Part shown: in pieces, positions 17,346 through 27,325 of the stretch
Numbering within the stretch: the stretch's first letter is position 1
Layout: the number at the start of each line of letters is the position of its first letter
DNA from: Microbacterium sp. Root61
Lineage (GTDB): Bacteria; Actinomycetota; Actinomycetes; Actinomycetales; Microbacteriaceae
Direction: 5' to 3'
NCBI RefSeq assembly: GCF_001427525.1
Contig: NZ_LMGU01000001.1
Span: 558,001 to 622,000 of the forward strand
Length of the DNA: 64,000 nt
Notes under the pieces: generated by a model
Told to the model about the DNA's origin: nothing
Databases searched by the model: none
The model's input: only the letters and a program-made list of their open reading frames with translations
Position numbers and translations under genes: made by a program

Positions 17346-17975
17346 GTGACCACGAAGTCCCAGGACCGCCGTAAGGTCCGCCTCTCACGCGCACTCGGTA
17401 TCGCCCTGACCCCGAAGGCCGCCCGCTACCTCGAGAAGCGTCCCTACGCTCCGGGTGAGCACGGCCGCACCAAGCGCAAGCAGGACAGCGACTACGCCGT
17501 CCGTCTGCGCGAGAAGCAGCGTCTGCGCGAGCAGTACGGCATCCGCGAGAAGCAGATGCGCAACACGTTCAACGAGGCCCGTCGCAAGGATGGCCTGACC
17601 GGTGAGAACCTGGTCGAGCTGCTCGAAATGCGTCTGGATGCCCTCGTGCTGCGTGCCGGCTTCGCCCGCACCACCGCTCAGGCTCGCCAGCTCGTCGTGC
17701 ACCGCCACATCCTGGTCGACGGCCAGACCGTGGACCGCCCGTCGTTCCGCGTCAAGCCCGGCCAGGTCATTCACGTCAAGGCGAAGAGCGAAGGCATCGA
17801 GCCGTTCCAGGTTGCAGCCGCCGGCGGTCACGCCGAGGTCCTGCCCCCGGTTCCGGGCTACCTCGAGGTCGAGCTCGACAAGCTGCAGGCACGCCTCGTG
17901 CGTCGCCCGAAGCGCGCCGAGGTCCCCGTGACCTGTGAAGTCCAGCTCGTCGTTGAGTATTACGCAGCGCGCTAA
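17346..17975 (+). CDS. rpsD: 30S ribosomal protein S4
   Basis: Primary 16S rRNA-binding protein that nucleates 30S assembly. The 209-residue protein starts TTKSQDRRKVRLSRALGI and has the S4 N-terminal domain, then an S4 RNA-binding domain with LEMRLDALVLRAGFARTTAQARQLVVHRHILVDG, and ends VEYYAAR. The GTG at 17346 has GGAAGG 8 nt upstream. The zinc cysteines of some S4 proteins are absent, giving a C-minus form. It is expressed as a single gene here, not in the alpha operon, as in several actinobacteria. Confidence 0.97.
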   Translation: MTTKSQDRRKVRLSRALGIALTPKAARYLEKRPYAPGEHGRTKRKQDSDYAVRLREKQRLREQYGIREKQMRNTFNEARRKDGLTGENLVELLEMRLDALVLRAGFARTTAQARQLVVHRHILVDGQTVDRPSFRVKPGQVIHVKAKSEGIEPFQVAAAGGHAEVLPPVPGYLEVELDKLQARLVRRPKRAEVPVTCEVQLVVEYYAAR

Positions 17976-17992
17976 TACTCCATCGAGCGAAA

Positions 17993-18030
17993 CGAAGGGC
18001 GTCGGGTTCATCCCGGCGCCCTTCGTCGTT
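17993..18030 (+). terminator. Rho-independent terminator of rpsD
   Basis: CGAAGGGCGTCGGG (17993-18006) pairs with CCCGGCGCCCTTCG (18012-18025), with one G-U pair, around loop TTCAT, followed by TCGTTT. It begins 18 nt after the rpsD stop. Confidence 0.8.
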
Positions 18031-18036
18031 TCCGCA

Positions 18037-18042
18037 TACGAT
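18037..18042 (+). promoter_or_regulatory. -10 box (TACGAT) of the small membrane gene before alaS
   Basis: TACGAT lies just after the rpsD terminator. It is 5 nt before an in-frame ATG at 18048 and 44 nt before the better-supported GTG at 18087. Confidence 0.4.
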
Positions 18043-18086
18043 GGAGGATGCCGCGTCCGCGGCCCCATCTCCGAGGAAGTGTCACT

Positions 18087-18338
18087 GTGAAGAGCCTGTT
18101 CTGGTTCGTGCTCGGTATCGCCGGTGGATTCGTCGCGGCCCACCTCGTCAACAAGGACCCGCGCGGACACGAAGTACTCGCCGAGGTCGACGCCCGCATC
18201 GCGGAGTTCACCGACCGCATGAGTGACGCCTATCACTCCCAGGAGTCGCGTCTCACCGAGCTCGTGGACGGCGTCAAGGACGCTGCATCCGACGCCGTGG
18301 ACGCCGCCTCCGACGCGGCGAAGAAGCTCGCCGACTAG
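18087..18338 (+). CDS. Small membrane protein with amphipathic helix
   Basis: An 83-residue protein with one N-terminal membrane helix (SLFWFVLGIAGGFVAAHLV, about residues 3-21), then a charged region and an Ala/Asp-rich C-terminal helix with the repeated pattern DAASDAVDAASDAAKK. Its place between rpsD and alaS is the slot where other actinobacteria carry small DUF948/DUF6167-type membrane proteins; that identity is suggested by position only. GAGGAAG 7 nt upstream supports the GTG at 18087; an upstream ATG at 18048 would add 13 residues. Confidence 0.7.
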   Translation: MKSLFWFVLGIAGGFVAAHLVNKDPRGHEVLAEVDARIAEFTDRMSDAYHSQESRLTELVDGVKDAASDAVDAASDAAKKLAD

Positions 18339-18402
18339 AAACCGCTCATCGACGACCCCGACACCGGGGGAGTCCCGCTCGCCCGCACGAGGACCCTCAC
18401 GC

Positions 18403-21069
18403 ATGAAGACCGCTGATATCGCCGCCCGCTACCTGGACTTCTTCCAGAAGCGGGAGCACACCATCGTCCCCTCGGCCTCGCTGGTCACGGATGACCCGGC
18501 GCTCCTGTTCACGGTGGCCGGGATGGTGCCGTTCATCCCGTACCTGAGCGGCGATGTGCCGGCGCCCTACAAGCGTGCCGCGGACAATCAGAAGTGCATC
18601 CGCACCAACGACATCGAAGAGGTCGGCAAGACGCCGCGCCACGGCACGTTCTTCCAGATGCTGGGCAACTGGTCGTTCGGCGACTACTTCAAGGAAGGCG
18701 CCATCCGCTACGCGTGGGAGCTGCTGACCACTGCGGAGGCGGACGGCGGGCTCGCGTTCGACCCGAAGGACCTGTGGGTCACGGTCTACGAAGACGACGA
18801 TGAGGCGTTCGACCTGTGGCGCGAGATCGCCGGGCTGCCCGAAGAGCGCATTCAGCGCCTCGGCAAGGACACCAACTACTGGAGCACCGGTCTTCCGGGC
18901 CCCGCAGGACCCTGTTCGGAGATCTTCTTCGACCGTGGTCCCGCGTACGGGATCGACGGCGGCCCTGCCACCGACGACGACCGCTACGTCGAGATCTGGA
19001 ACCTCGTGTTCATGCAGTACGAGATCACGAACGTGCGGTCCAAATACGACTTCGACATCGTGGGCGAGCTGCCCGCGAAGAACATCGACACCGGCATGGG
19101 CCTGGAACGCATCGCGTTCATCAAGCAGGGCGTCGACAACATGTACGAGACCGACCAGGTGCGTCCGGTCCTGGACCGTGCCGTGGAGCTGAGCGGACGC
19201 CGCTACGGCGCCGTGCACGAGGACGACGTGCGGTTCCGCATCGTCGCCGACCACGTGCGCTCCTCGCTGATGCTGCTCGCGGACGGCGTCACGCCGTCCA
19301 ACGAGGGCCGCGGGTACATCCTGCGCCGTCTGATGCGCCGCGCCATCCGCTCCATGCGCCTGCTGGGCGTGGACGGTCCGACGTTCCCCGAGCTGTTCCC
19401 CGCCTCGCGCGATGCGATGAAGGACGCCTACCCCGAGCTGGCGACCGAGTACACGCGGCTCTCGGCGTACGCGTACGCCGAGGAGGAGACCTTCCTGCGC
19501 ACGCTCGCGTCGGGCTCCACGATCCTCGACCAGTCGGTGACGCAGACGAAGGATGCCGGGGGCACGACGCTCTCCGGATCTGAGGCGTTCCTCCTGCACG
19601 ACACCTACGGCTTCCCGATCGATCTCACGCTCGAGATCGCCGAAGAGGCCGGCCTCTCGGTCGACCGTGCGGCGTTCGACACCCTGATGCTCGAGCAGCG
19701 CACGCGCGCCAAGACCGACGCGAAGGCCCGCAAGCGCGCCCTCGCCGACACCAGCGTGTACCGCGAGTTCCGCGCGCTGGGGGAGACGACCTTCACCGGC
19801 TACACCGACCTGGAGACCGAGTCATCCGTCCTCGGTCTGCTCGTCGACGGCCTGTCGGTCGACCGCGCGCACCAGGGCCAGATCGTCGAGGTCATCCTCG
19901 CCGAGACCGCGCTGTACGCCGAGTCCGGCGGTCAGGTCGCCGACAAGGGCATCATCGTCGGCCCAGGCTACGAGCTCGAGGTCATCGACGTGCAGCGCCC
20001 CGTCGCGGGGCTCATCAGCCACACGGTCGAGGTCACCGCCGGCGAAGTCGGCATCGGCGCGCCCGCCACGACGGTGGTGGATGCCGCCAACCGGCGCTCC
20101 GCCCGGCAGGCGCACTCCGCGACCCACCTCGTGCACGCCGCGCTGCGCGACACGCTGGGCAAGAGCGCCGCCCAGGCGGGCTCGCTCAACCGTGCCGGCT
20201 ACCTGCGGTTCGACTTCACGTGGGGCCAGGCGCTCTCGCCCGAGACGCGGACCGAGATCGAGGAGATCTCCAACAACGCGGTCCGCGACAACCTCGAGGT
20301 CACCACGCGCGTGATGTCGCTCGACGATGCGAAGGCGGCCGGTGCCATGGCGCTGTTCGGCGAGAAGTACGGCGACACCGTACGGATGGTCGACATCGGC
20401 GGGCCGTGGTCGCGCGAGCTCTGCGGTGGCACGCACGTGTCCTCCAGCGCCGAGATCGGCCTGATCAACCTCGTCGGCGAATCCTCCGTCGGCGCGTCCA
20501 ACCGCCGCGTCGAGGCGCTCGTCGGCCTGGACGCCTTCCGCGACCTTGCTGCCGAGCGCGCGATCGTCTCGCAGCTCACCTCGACTCTCAAGACACCGCG
20601 AGAGCAGCTTCCGGCCCGTATCGCCGAACTGGCAGCCAGCCTCAAGGCCGCCGAGAAGAAGATCGCCGCGTTCGAAGCCCGTGCGATGGCCGATCGCGCC
20701 CCCGCCCTGGCGGAGACCGCGACCACCGTCGGCCCGCACCGCCTGGTGGCGACATCGATCGGCACCGCCGGGTCGGGCGACGACGTACGCACTCTGGCGC
20801 TGCAGGTGCGTGACCGGCTCGGTTCGGCTCCGGCCGTGGTCGCGCTCGGCGCGGACGTGGGCGGACGCCCGGTCGTCATCATTGCGACCAACGAGGGTGC
20901 CCGCGCCGCGGGAGCCAAGGCCGGGGCCCTGGCGAAGATCGCCGCCGGTGTGCTCGGCGGCGGCGGCGGCGGGCGCGACGACGTCGCGCAGGGCGGCGGA
21001 GCGGATGCCTCGGCACTGCCCGCAGCGCTCACTGCGGTGCGCAGCGCCCTGGAGGCGACAGGCGCGTGA
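18403..21069 (+). CDS. alaS: Alanyl-tRNA synthetase
   Basis: Charges tRNA-Ala and edits misacylated Ser/Gly. The 888-residue protein shows the class II catalytic core (RYLDFFQKREHTIVPSASL start, KCIRTNDIEEVGKTPRHGTFFQMLGNWSFGDYFK region), the editing domain with HSATHLVHAALR and CGGTHV metal-binding motifs, and the C-terminal glycine-rich C-Ala domain with GGGGGGRDDVAQGGG. Length is normal. The ATG at 18403 has GAGGA 10 nt upstream. The stop overlaps the GTG of ruvX (GTGA). Confidence 0.98.
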   Translation: MKTADIAARYLDFFQKREHTIVPSASLVTDDPALLFTVAGMVPFIPYLSGDVPAPYKRAADNQKCIRTNDIEEVGKTPRHGTFFQMLGNWSFGDYFKEGAIRYAWELLTTAEADGGLAFDPKDLWVTVYEDDDEAFDLWREIAGLPEERIQRLGKDTNYWSTGLPGPAGPCSEIFFDRGPAYGIDGGPATDDDRYVEIWNLVFMQYEITNVRSKYDFDIVGELPAKNIDTGMGLERIAFIKQGVDNMYETDQVRPVLDRAVELSGRRYGAVHEDDVRFRIVADHVRSSLMLLADGVTPSNEGRGYILRRLMRRAIRSMRLLGVDGPTFPELFPASRDAMKDAYPELATEYTRLSAYAYAEEETFLRTLASGSTILDQSVTQTKDAGGTTLSGSEAFLLHDTYGFPIDLTLEIAEEAGLSVDRAAFDTLMLEQRTRAKTDAKARKRALADTSVYREFRALGETTFTGYTDLETESSVLGLLVDGLSVDRAHQGQIVEVILAETALYAESGGQVADKGIIVGPGYELEVIDVQRPVAGLISHTVEVTAGEVGIGAPATTVVDAANRRSARQAHSATHLVHAALRDTLGKSAAQAGSLNRAGYLRFDFTWGQALSPETRTEIEEISNNAVRDNLEVTTRVMSLDDAKAAGAMALFGEKYGDTVRMVDIGGPWSRELCGGTHVSSSAEIGLINLVGESSVGASNRRVEALVGLDAFRDLAAERAIVSQLTSTLKTPREQLPARIAELAASLKAAEKKIAAFEARAMADRAPALAETATTVGPHRLVATSIGTAGSGDDVRTLALQVRDRLGSAPAVVALGADVGGRPVVIIATNEGARAAGAKAGALAKIAAGVLGGGGGGRDDVAQGGGADASALPAALTAVRSALEATGA

Positions 21070-21539
21070 CCGGCTTCCGTCGCGGGGTCCGGCTCGGCAT
21101 CGACGTGGGCAAGGCACGCGTCGGCGTCGCCCGGTCCGACCCGGACGGCCTGCTGGCGACGCCGGTGGAGACGGTGCCGCGCAACGACGACTCCGTGGCG
21201 CGCATCCTGGTGCTGGCCGAGGAGCACACGGCCGTGGAGATCCTCGTAGGACTGCCGCTCAGCCTGAGCGGCGGCGACTCGGCCTCGACCGGGGACGCAC
21301 GGGAGTTCGCCGCGGCGCTGGCCGCGGCATCCGCTCTGCCCGTGAGGCTCGTCGACGAGCGTCTGAGCACGGTCTCCGCACACGCGGCATTGCGCGAATC
21401 GGGCAGATCCCAGCGTTCATCTCGTAGCATTGTGGATCAAGTCGCCGCGGTCGTCCTGCTGCAGCAAGCTCTCGACGTGGAGAAGAACAGCGGGCGACCT
21501 CCCGGAACCCCCGTCCCCCCGGCCCAGGAGCCCGCCTGA
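21066..21539 (+). CDS. ruvX: Holliday junction resolvase-like/pre-16S nuclease RuvX (YqgF)
   Basis: RNase H-fold protein of 157 residues with RLGIDVGKARVGVARSDP (D13 as first metal ligand), LVGLPLSLSGGDS and VRLVDERLSTVSA. YqgF proteins are linked to 16S rRNA 5'-end maturation and carry a resolvase-like fold. The C-terminus has a Pro-rich extension. It overlaps alaS and is followed 3 nt later by mltG, the conserved actinobacterial order. Confidence 0.93.
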   Translation: MTGFRRGVRLGIDVGKARVGVARSDPDGLLATPVETVPRNDDSVARILVLAEEHTAVEILVGLPLSLSGGDSASTGDAREFAAALAAASALPVRLVDERLSTVSAHAALRESGRSQRSSRSIVDQVAAVVLLQQALDVEKNSGRPPGTPVPPAQEPA

Positions 21540-21542
21540 ATC

Positions 21543-23063
21543 ATGCCCGAGTCCTCCTCGCCGTTCGATGATCCGTTCGCGGATCTCTTCGGAAAACTCC
21601 CTGATCCGCGCACCATGAGCACGCGTGCGGCGGCGACGGAGTCTCCGGCCTCCGGTGCCACCGGTCCGTCCGTGCCGGAGGAGGGCGACCACGCGGCGCC
21701 CCTGTCGCGACGCGCCGCCCGCGAGGCGAGTGAGCGGGCCGGCGCCCCCGAGACCGCGCCCGAAGCCGCCGGAGCGCCCACCGAGGCTGCGGCACCTGCA
21801 GCACCGGCACCGACACCCGTCCCGCCGACCGCAACGCCCGCGCAGGCCGCTGCGCCGGCGCCGCGCCCCGCGGAGCCCCGTTCCGCGACGCCTGTGTCGT
21901 CCGCGTCGCTGGAGGACCTGTTCACGGGCTCGCACACGACCGATGACCTGGGCGCGCCGCCCCCGCCTCCCAGCAAGCGCAAGCGTCGCAAGGGCGGCTG
22001 GATCGCGCTCGGCATCATCCTGGTGCTGCTCGGCGGCGCTGCCGCCGGCGGCTTGTGGGTGTGGAACACCTACGAGGACAAGATCCGCGAGGTGATGGGC
22101 TGGGAAGAGCCCAAGGACTACGAGGCCGGGCTCGCCAACGGCGAGGTGGTCGTGACGGTCCTTTCCGGCGACACCGGGGGCCCCATTTCGCAGACCCTCT
22201 ACGACGCGGGCGTGACGAAGACGCCGGACGCGTTCTACGACTACCTGATCGACAACTCGCTGAACCCTCCGTTCGTACCCGGCGCGTTCAAGCTGCAGAA
22301 GCAGATGACGTCGGAGGCGGCGCTGAACGCGCTGCTGGACCCCGCGAACAAGCTGGAGAACACCGCGCAGCTGCGCGAGGGCCTCACGGTCGAGCAGTCG
22401 CTGCCCAAGCTGGCCGAGGGTACCGGGCTGCCGCTCGAGGACTTCCAGGCGGCTGTGGCGAACCCTGCCGACTACGGCGTGCCGGCCGACAGCCTGGAGG
22501 GGTGGCTGTTCCCCGCCACGTACACCTTCGACCCGGGCGTGACAGCCCCGCAGGTCATCCAGACGCTCGTGGATCGCACCGTGCAGTCTCTGGACTCGGC
22601 AGGAGTGCCGGTGGATGACCGCCAGCGCATCCTCACCGTCGCCTCGATCATCCAACGCGAGGCGCGGTTCGAGGAGGACTTCTACAAGGTGTCCCGGGTG
22701 ATCGAGAACCGTCTCGATCCGAGCAACCAGGAGACCTTCGGCAAGCTGCAGATGGACTCGACGGCCCAGTACGGCTACGGCGAGATCCACGACGGCACGG
22801 CCAGTTCGTCCGAGGAAGCACTGAACGACCCGAACCTGTGGAACACCTACGTGCACACGGGATTGCCGATCGGCCCGATCGCGAACCCCGGAGACGTCGC
22901 GATCGACGCGGCGATGCACCCGGCGGACGGCCCGTGGCTGTACTTCGTCACGGTCAACCTCGATACCGGGGAGACGATCTTCACGAGCACCTACGCCGAG
23001 CACCTGAAGTACGTGAAGCAGATGCAGACCTGGTGTTCCGACCACCCGGACTCGGGGTGCTGA
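21543..23063 (+). CDS. mltG: Endolytic murein transglycosylase MltG
   Basis: Membrane-anchored enzyme that cuts nascent glycan strands and sets peptidoglycan chain length. The 506-residue protein has a long Ala/Pro/Glu-rich cytoplasmic part (about 1-140), basic KRKRRK before one membrane helix (about 149-172), a LysM-like region (GGPISQTLYDAGV) and the YceG catalytic domain with VASIIQREAR (catalytic Glu in QREA), KLQMDSTAQYGYG and NTYVHTGLPIGPIANPG. Length is usual for actinobacteria. aroE overlaps its end by 7 nt. Confidence 0.95.
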   Translation: MPESSSPFDDPFADLFGKLPDPRTMSTRAAATESPASGATGPSVPEEGDHAAPLSRRAAREASERAGAPETAPEAAGAPTEAAAPAAPAPTPVPPTATPAQAAAPAPRPAEPRSATPVSSASLEDLFTGSHTTDDLGAPPPPPSKRKRRKGGWIALGIILVLLGGAAAGGLWVWNTYEDKIREVMGWEEPKDYEAGLANGEVVVTVLSGDTGGPISQTLYDAGVTKTPDAFYDYLIDNSLNPPFVPGAFKLQKQMTSEAALNALLDPANKLENTAQLREGLTVEQSLPKLAEGTGLPLEDFQAAVANPADYGVPADSLEGWLFPATYTFDPGVTAPQVIQTLVDRTVQSLDSAGVPVDDRQRILTVASIIQREARFEEDFYKVSRVIENRLDPSNQETFGKLQMDSTAQYGYGEIHDGTASSSEEALNDPNLWNTYVHTGLPIGPIANPGDVAIDAAMHPADGPWLYFVTVNLDTGETIFTSTYAEHLKYVKQMQTWCSDHPDSGC

Positions 23064-23896
23064 CCGACCGCACGCGGCTGACCGTCTGGGGCGATCCGAT
23101 CGCCCACAGTCGTTCTCCGCAGCTGCACGCGGCGGCCTACGGCGTGCTCGGACTCGACTGGACGTACGATCGACGCCGAGTCGCGGCATCCGAGTTCTCG
23201 GACGCGCTCGCATCCCTGGATGACGGATGGCGCGGCCTGTCGGTGACGTTCCCGCTCAAGGCGGAGGCGTTCTCGGCGGCGAGAACGCTGGACCGTCGCG
23301 CGGAGCTCACCGGCGCCGTCAACACACTGCTCCTGGAGGCCCCCGGTCCGCGTGGCTTCAACACCGACGTCGGTGGCATCACGCGCAGCCTGCAGGAGCA
23401 CGGGCTCGCGGAGGTGCCGGACGCCCGCATCATCGGCGCCGGCGCGACGGCGACGTCTGCGCTGGTCGCGCTGAGCGAATTGGGTGCGCGCCGGGTCGAG
23501 GTCGCCGCCCGGCGCCCCGAAGCCGTCGCGCCGCTGATCGACCTAGGGGAGCGCCTCGGCGTCACCGTTGTCGCCATCCCGCTCGCCGCCCGAGCCTTCA
23601 CCGCCGTGGCGCTGTCGATCGCCACGCTGCCGGGGGACACCGCGCTGCCCGAGGCTGTCAATGAATCACTCGCCGCATCCGGTGGCCCGCTGCTGGATGT
23701 CGTCTACGGGACATGGCCCACGGCGCTGGCCGATGCCTGGCAGCGAACCGGCGGTACCGCCATCTCCGGCCTCGGGATGCTGCTGCATCAGGCCGTTCTG
23801 CAAGTGCGGGTCTTCGTTTCGGGAGATCCCAACACCGAATTGACCGACGAACGCGCCGTGCTCGCCGCGATGCGTTCTGCGGTCGTGGGAGACTAG
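23057..23896 (+). CDS. aroE: Shikimate dehydrogenase
   Basis: Reduces 3-dehydroshikimate to shikimate. The 279-residue protein has [12 protein letters not shown] (substrate site), TFPLKAEAF with the catalytic Lys, TGAVNTLL and GFNTDVGGI, followed by a Rossmann segment ([15 protein letters not shown]) and the C-terminal [12 protein letters not shown]. The GTG at 23057 overlaps mltG. Cofactor preference cannot be read with confidence. It opens the run aroE-aroC-aroK-aroB. Confidence 0.94.
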   Translation: MLTDRTRLTVWGDPIAHSRSPQLHAAAYGVLGLDWTYDRRRVAASEFSDALASLDDGWRGLSVTFPLKAEAFSAARTLDRRAELTGAVNTLLLEAPGPRGFNTDVGGITRSLQEHGLAEVPDARIIGAGATATSALVALSELGARRVEVAARRPEAVAPLIDLGERLGVTVVAIPLAARAFTAVALSIATLPGDTALPEAVNESLAASGGPLLDVVYGTWPTALADAWQRTGGTAISGLGMLLHQAVLQVRVFVSGDPNTELTDERAVLAAMRSAVVGD

Positions 23897-23900
23897 TCGA

Positions 23901-25118
23901 ATGCTCCGCGTGCTCACGGCCGGCGAATCGCACGGCCCAGAACTCGTCGCCATCATGGAGGGCCTGCCCTCCGGTGTGCCGATCTCCTCTGTCGACATCC
24001 GTGCTGATCTGGCGCGCCGCAAGCTCGGCTACGGCCGCGGTTCGCGGATGAAGTTCGAGGAGGACGAACTCACGATCTCCTCGGGCGTGCGCCACGGCTT
24101 CAGCCTGGGCAGCCCGATCGCGCTGCGCATCGGCAACACCGAATGGCCCAAGTGGGTCGAGGTGATGTCGCCGGAGCCCATCGAGCTGACCGAGAAGTCC
24201 CGTGGTCGCGGTGCGGCGCTGACGCGCCCGCGCCCCGGCCATGCCGACCTGGTCGGCATGCAGAAGTACGACTTCGACGAGGCGCGCCCCATCCTCGAGC
24301 GCGCGAGTGCCCGTGAAACGGCGGCACGCGTCGCCCTCGGCGCCGTCGCCCGTGCGTTCCTGTCCGAGCTCGGCATCCGTCTCGTCAGCCACACGCTGTC
24401 GATCGGTCCGGTGCGCGTCCCCGAGGACGCCGCGCTTCCGTCGCCCGACGACGTCGAGCTGCTGGACGCCGATCCGCTCCGCTGCTTCGACGCGGCCACG
24501 TCGGCCCGCATGGTCGCCGAGGTGGATGACGCGCGCAAGGACGGCGACACCCTCGGCGGTGTGGTCGAGGTGCTCGCCTACGGTCTGCCGCCCGGGCTCG
24601 GGTCCCACGTGCAGTGGGACCGCCGCCTCGACGGCAAGCTCGCACAGGCGCTGATGAGCATCCAGGCCATCAAGGGCGTGGAGGTGGGCGACGGCTTCGT
24701 CACCACGACCCGCCGCGGCTCCGAGGCGCACGACGAGCTCTTCGCCACCGCATCCGGAATCACGCGCTCCAGCGACCGCGCCGGCGGCACCGAGGGCGGC
24801 ATGTCCACGGGCACGGTCCTGCGCGTCCGCGCCGGCATGAAGCCCATCGCGACGATCCCGCACGCGCTGCGCACGGTCGACGTCGTGACGGGCGAGACCG
24901 CCGCCGCGCACCACCAGCGTTCCGACGTCTGCGCCGTCCCGGCCGCAGGCGTCGTTGCAGAGGCCATGGTCGCGATCGTCCTGGCCGAGGTCGTGCTGGA
25001 GAAGTTCGGCGGCGACAGCGTCGGCGAGACGCGGCGCAACCTGGAGTCGTACCTCGCGGCCATCCCCGCGACGCTGCAGACGACCGCCGAGAGCGACATC
25101 GCTCTCGCGGGGGCATGA
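23901..25118 (+). CDS. aroC: Chorismate synthase
   Basis: Converts EPSP to chorismate with reduced FMN as cofactor. The 405-residue protein starts [20 protein letters not shown] and has [35 protein letters not shown] and [13 protein letters not shown], all family signatures. Length matches actinobacterial AroC. The stop overlaps the aroK ATG. Confidence 0.98.
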   Translation: MLRVLTAGESHGPELVAIMEGLPSGVPISSVDIRADLARRKLGYGRGSRMKFEEDELTISSGVRHGFSLGSPIALRIGNTEWPKWVEVMSPEPIELTEKSRGRGAALTRPRPGHADLVGMQKYDFDEARPILERASARETAARVALGAVARAFLSELGIRLVSHTLSIGPVRVPEDAALPSPDDVELLDADPLRCFDAATSARMVAEVDDARKDGDTLGGVVEVLAYGLPPGLGSHVQWDRRLDGKLAQALMSIQAIKGVEVGDGFVTTTRRGSEAHDELFATASGITRSSDRAGGTEGGMSTGTVLRVRAGMKPIATIPHALRTVDVVTGETAAAHHQRSDVCAVPAAGVVAEAMVAIVLAEVVLEKFGGDSVGETRRNLESYLAAIPATLQTTAESDIALAGA

Positions 25119-25657
25119 CAGCCCCACGGCGCGCCATCGTCCTGATCGGCCCCATGGGTGCGGGCAAGACGAGCATCGGCCGACGCGCGGCGAAGGCTCT
25201 GGGCGTCGAGTTCTACGACTCGGACATCGCCGTCGTACGCGCTCATGGTCCGATCGAGCAGATCTTCGCCGAGCACGGCGAGGAGCAGTTCCGCGAGTGG
25301 GAGCGCGAAGCGGTGCTCGAAGGACTCTCGCGTCGCGGCATCGTGGCGCTGGGCGGGGGAGCAGTCCTGGACCCGCTGACTCGAACGGCCCTCGCCGAAC
25401 ACCATGTCGTGCTCTTGACAGTGCAGCCGCGCGTCGTCGCCTCCCGCATCCGCGACACCAACCGTCCGCTGCTGCAATCCGACGACGCGATGGCGCGCTG
25501 GACCGAGATCCTGCAGGCACGACGCCCGATCTACGAAGAACTCGCCGATGTGACCTTCGATACATCGAGCGGTCCGCTGCAGTCGGTGACCGAAGCGATC
25601 GTCCACTGGGCGAACACAGCATGGGCGCACGGCCCGCAGCAGGAGGAAAGCGAATGA
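25115..25657 (+). CDS. aroK: Shikimate kinase
   Basis: Phosphorylates shikimate at O3. The 180-residue protein has the P-loop GPMGAGKTS (12-20), FYDSDIAV with D35 and D37, the [13 protein letters not shown] segment, the shikimate-binding GGGAV loop and lid arginines in RDTNRPLL. The ATG overlaps the aroC stop and the stop overlaps the aroB start, so translation is coupled on both sides. Confidence 0.96.
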   Translation: MTAPRRAIVLIGPMGAGKTSIGRRAAKALGVEFYDSDIAVVRAHGPIEQIFAEHGEEQFREWEREAVLEGLSRRGIVALGGGAVLDPLTRTALAEHHVVLLTVQPRVVASRIRDTNRPLLQSDDAMARWTEILQARRPIYEELADVTFDTSSGPLQSVTEAIVHWANTAWAHGPQQEESE

Positions 25658-26730
25658 GCGAGACCACGACCATCTCGGTGGCAGGAGACGCGAGCTACGA
25701 CATCCTGGTGGGTCGAGGCCTGCTCGCCGACCTGGGTTCCGCTCTGCCGCCGGGAGCGCGCAAGGTGCTCGTCGTGCACCCGCCGACCCTGGCCGCGGAG
25801 GCGGCGAAGCTTCGCGAGTCCCTGATGGGCGAGCGCGAGGTGCTGCTGGCCGAGATCCCCGACGCCGAGCAGGGCAAGCGCATCGAAGTCGCGGCGTTCT
25901 GCTGGCAGGTGCTGGGTCAGGCCGACTTCACGCGCACCGACGTCGTCGTCGGGTTCGGCGGGGGAGCGGTCACCGACCTCGCCGGGTTCGTCGCGGCGAC
26001 CTGGCTGCGCGGCATCGAGGTCGTCCAGGTACCCACGACGGTGCTCGGCATGGTCGATGCGGCCGTCGGCGGCAAGACCGGCGTCAACACCGCCGAGGGC
26101 AAGAACCTCGTCGGCGCCTTCTGGGCGCCGCGCATCGTGCTGTGCGATCTGGACGTGCTCGACTCGCTCTCCGCGAACGAGCGCGTGGCGGGGTTCGCCG
26201 AGGTCGTCAAGGCGGGCTTCATCTGGGCACCCGAGATCCTCGATCTCATCGAGGCCGATCCCGAGGCGGCGGTCGATCCGCGCAGCCCGGCGTTCCGACG
26301 CTGCATCGAGCTCGCGATCGAGATGAAGGCCCGCGTCGTGGGGGAGGACCTGCGCGAGGCGGGGCTCCGCGAGATCCTGAACTACGGTCACACGGTCGGG
26401 CACGCGATCGAGCACGCCGAGCGGTACCGGTGGCGCCACGGCGCGGCGATCTCGGTGGGCATGATGTTCGCCGCCGAACTGTCGCGTCTGGCCGGTCGGC
26501 TCTCGGATGAGGGGGTCCAGCGTCATCGCGACATCCTGACCACCCTCGGGCTGCCCACCACCTACCGCGGCGGTGCCTGGCCGCAACTCCTGGCGACGAT
26601 CAAGCGCGACAAGAAGACACGGGGCGCGATGCTGCGTTTCATCGTCCTGGATGACATCGCGCGTCCGACCGTGCTCCAGGCGCCGGACGAGTCGCTGCTG
26701 TTCGCGGCGTACCAGGAGATCGCGGGCTGA
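25654..26730 (+). CDS. aroB: 3-dehydroquinate synthase
   Basis: NAD- and divalent-metal-dependent second enzyme of the shikimate route. The 358-residue protein has GFGGGAVTDLAGFVAATWLRG, PTTVLGMVDAAVGGKTGVN, KNLVGAFWAP and the metal-site helix GHTVGHAIEH. AGGAGGAAAG just before the ATG is one of the strongest ribosome sites in the window. Confidence 0.97.
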   Translation: MSETTTISVAGDASYDILVGRGLLADLGSALPPGARKVLVVHPPTLAAEAAKLRESLMGEREVLLAEIPDAEQGKRIEVAAFCWQVLGQADFTRTDVVVGFGGGAVTDLAGFVAATWLRGIEVVQVPTTVLGMVDAAVGGKTGVNTAEGKNLVGAFWAPRIVLCDLDVLDSLSANERVAGFAEVVKAGFIWAPEILDLIEADPEAAVDPRSPAFRRCIELAIEMKARVVGEDLREAGLREILNYGHTVGHAIEHAERYRWRHGAAISVGMMFAAELSRLAGRLSDEGVQRHRDILTTLGLPTTYRGGAWPQLLATIKRDKKTRGAMLRFIVLDDIARPTVLQAPDESLLFAAYQEIAG

Positions 26731-26740
26731 CCCGCGTGGC

Positions 26741-27289
26741 ATGACCGATTCACCGGAGTCCAGTCTCACCGTCCGGCGCATCCGCGCGGACGAGTGGGAG
26801 CTCGTGAGGTCGCTGCGCCTCGCGGCGACCGCCGACCCGGACGCGGGAATCGCATTCCTGGAGACCCACGAATCCGCATCGGCGCATCCCGAGGAGTTCT
26901 GGGTCACCCGCACCGAGGACGCCGCCCTGAGCGAGACGGTCGCGCAGTTCCTCGCCGTGAGCGACGGCGACGTCGTGGGCACCGCGTCCGTGCTGGTGCG
27001 GGCGACGGGCCAGCGCGACCACCTCGGGCGGATCGTCGACGACCGCCGCGCCGACGTCGTCGGCGTCTACGTGGACCCGGCCGGTCGCGGTACCGGAGCG
27101 ATCGATGCCCTGCTCGCCGCGGCGGGCGCCTGGGTTGCGACTCTGGGGTTGCGCGAGATCCATCTCGACGTGCACCGCGACAATCTCCGCGCGCAGGGCG
27201 CCTACCGTCGTGCAGGGTTCGCGCCGACCGGCGAGACGCTCACCGGACCGATCGGCCCGGAACTCGTGATGGCGAAGCGACTGGCCTGA
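26741..27289 (+). CDS. GNAT family N-acetyltransferase
   Basis: A 182-residue acetyltransferase with the GNAT motif A pattern VVGVYVDPAGRGTGAIDALL (acetyl-CoA pyrophosphate loop in GRGTGA) and the following REIHLDVHRDNLRAQGAYRRAGF, typical of small-molecule or protein N-acetyltransferases. The substrate cannot be told. It starts 10 nt after aroB and is probably in the aro transcript, but aroQ downstream has its own promoter. In many relatives aroB and aroQ are adjacent or separated by other genes, so this is an insertion of uncertain role. Confidence 0.85.
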   Translation: MTDSPESSLTVRRIRADEWELVRSLRLAATADPDAGIAFLETHESASAHPEEFWVTRTEDAALSETVAQFLAVSDGDVVGTASVLVRATGQRDHLGRIVDDRRADVVGVYVDPAGRGTGAIDALLAAAGAWVATLGLREIHLDVHRDNLRAQGAYRRAGFAPTGETLTGPIGPELVMAKRLA

Positions 27290-27313
27290 GCCGAGGCATC
27301 CGCCACTCGCTGA

Positions 27314-27319
27314 TATCGT
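27314..27319 (+). promoter_or_regulatory. -10 box (TATCGT), candidate leaderless promoter of aroQ
   Basis: TATCGT ends 6 nt before the ATG at 27326. Confidence 0.45.
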
Positions 27320-27325
27320 GCGAGC

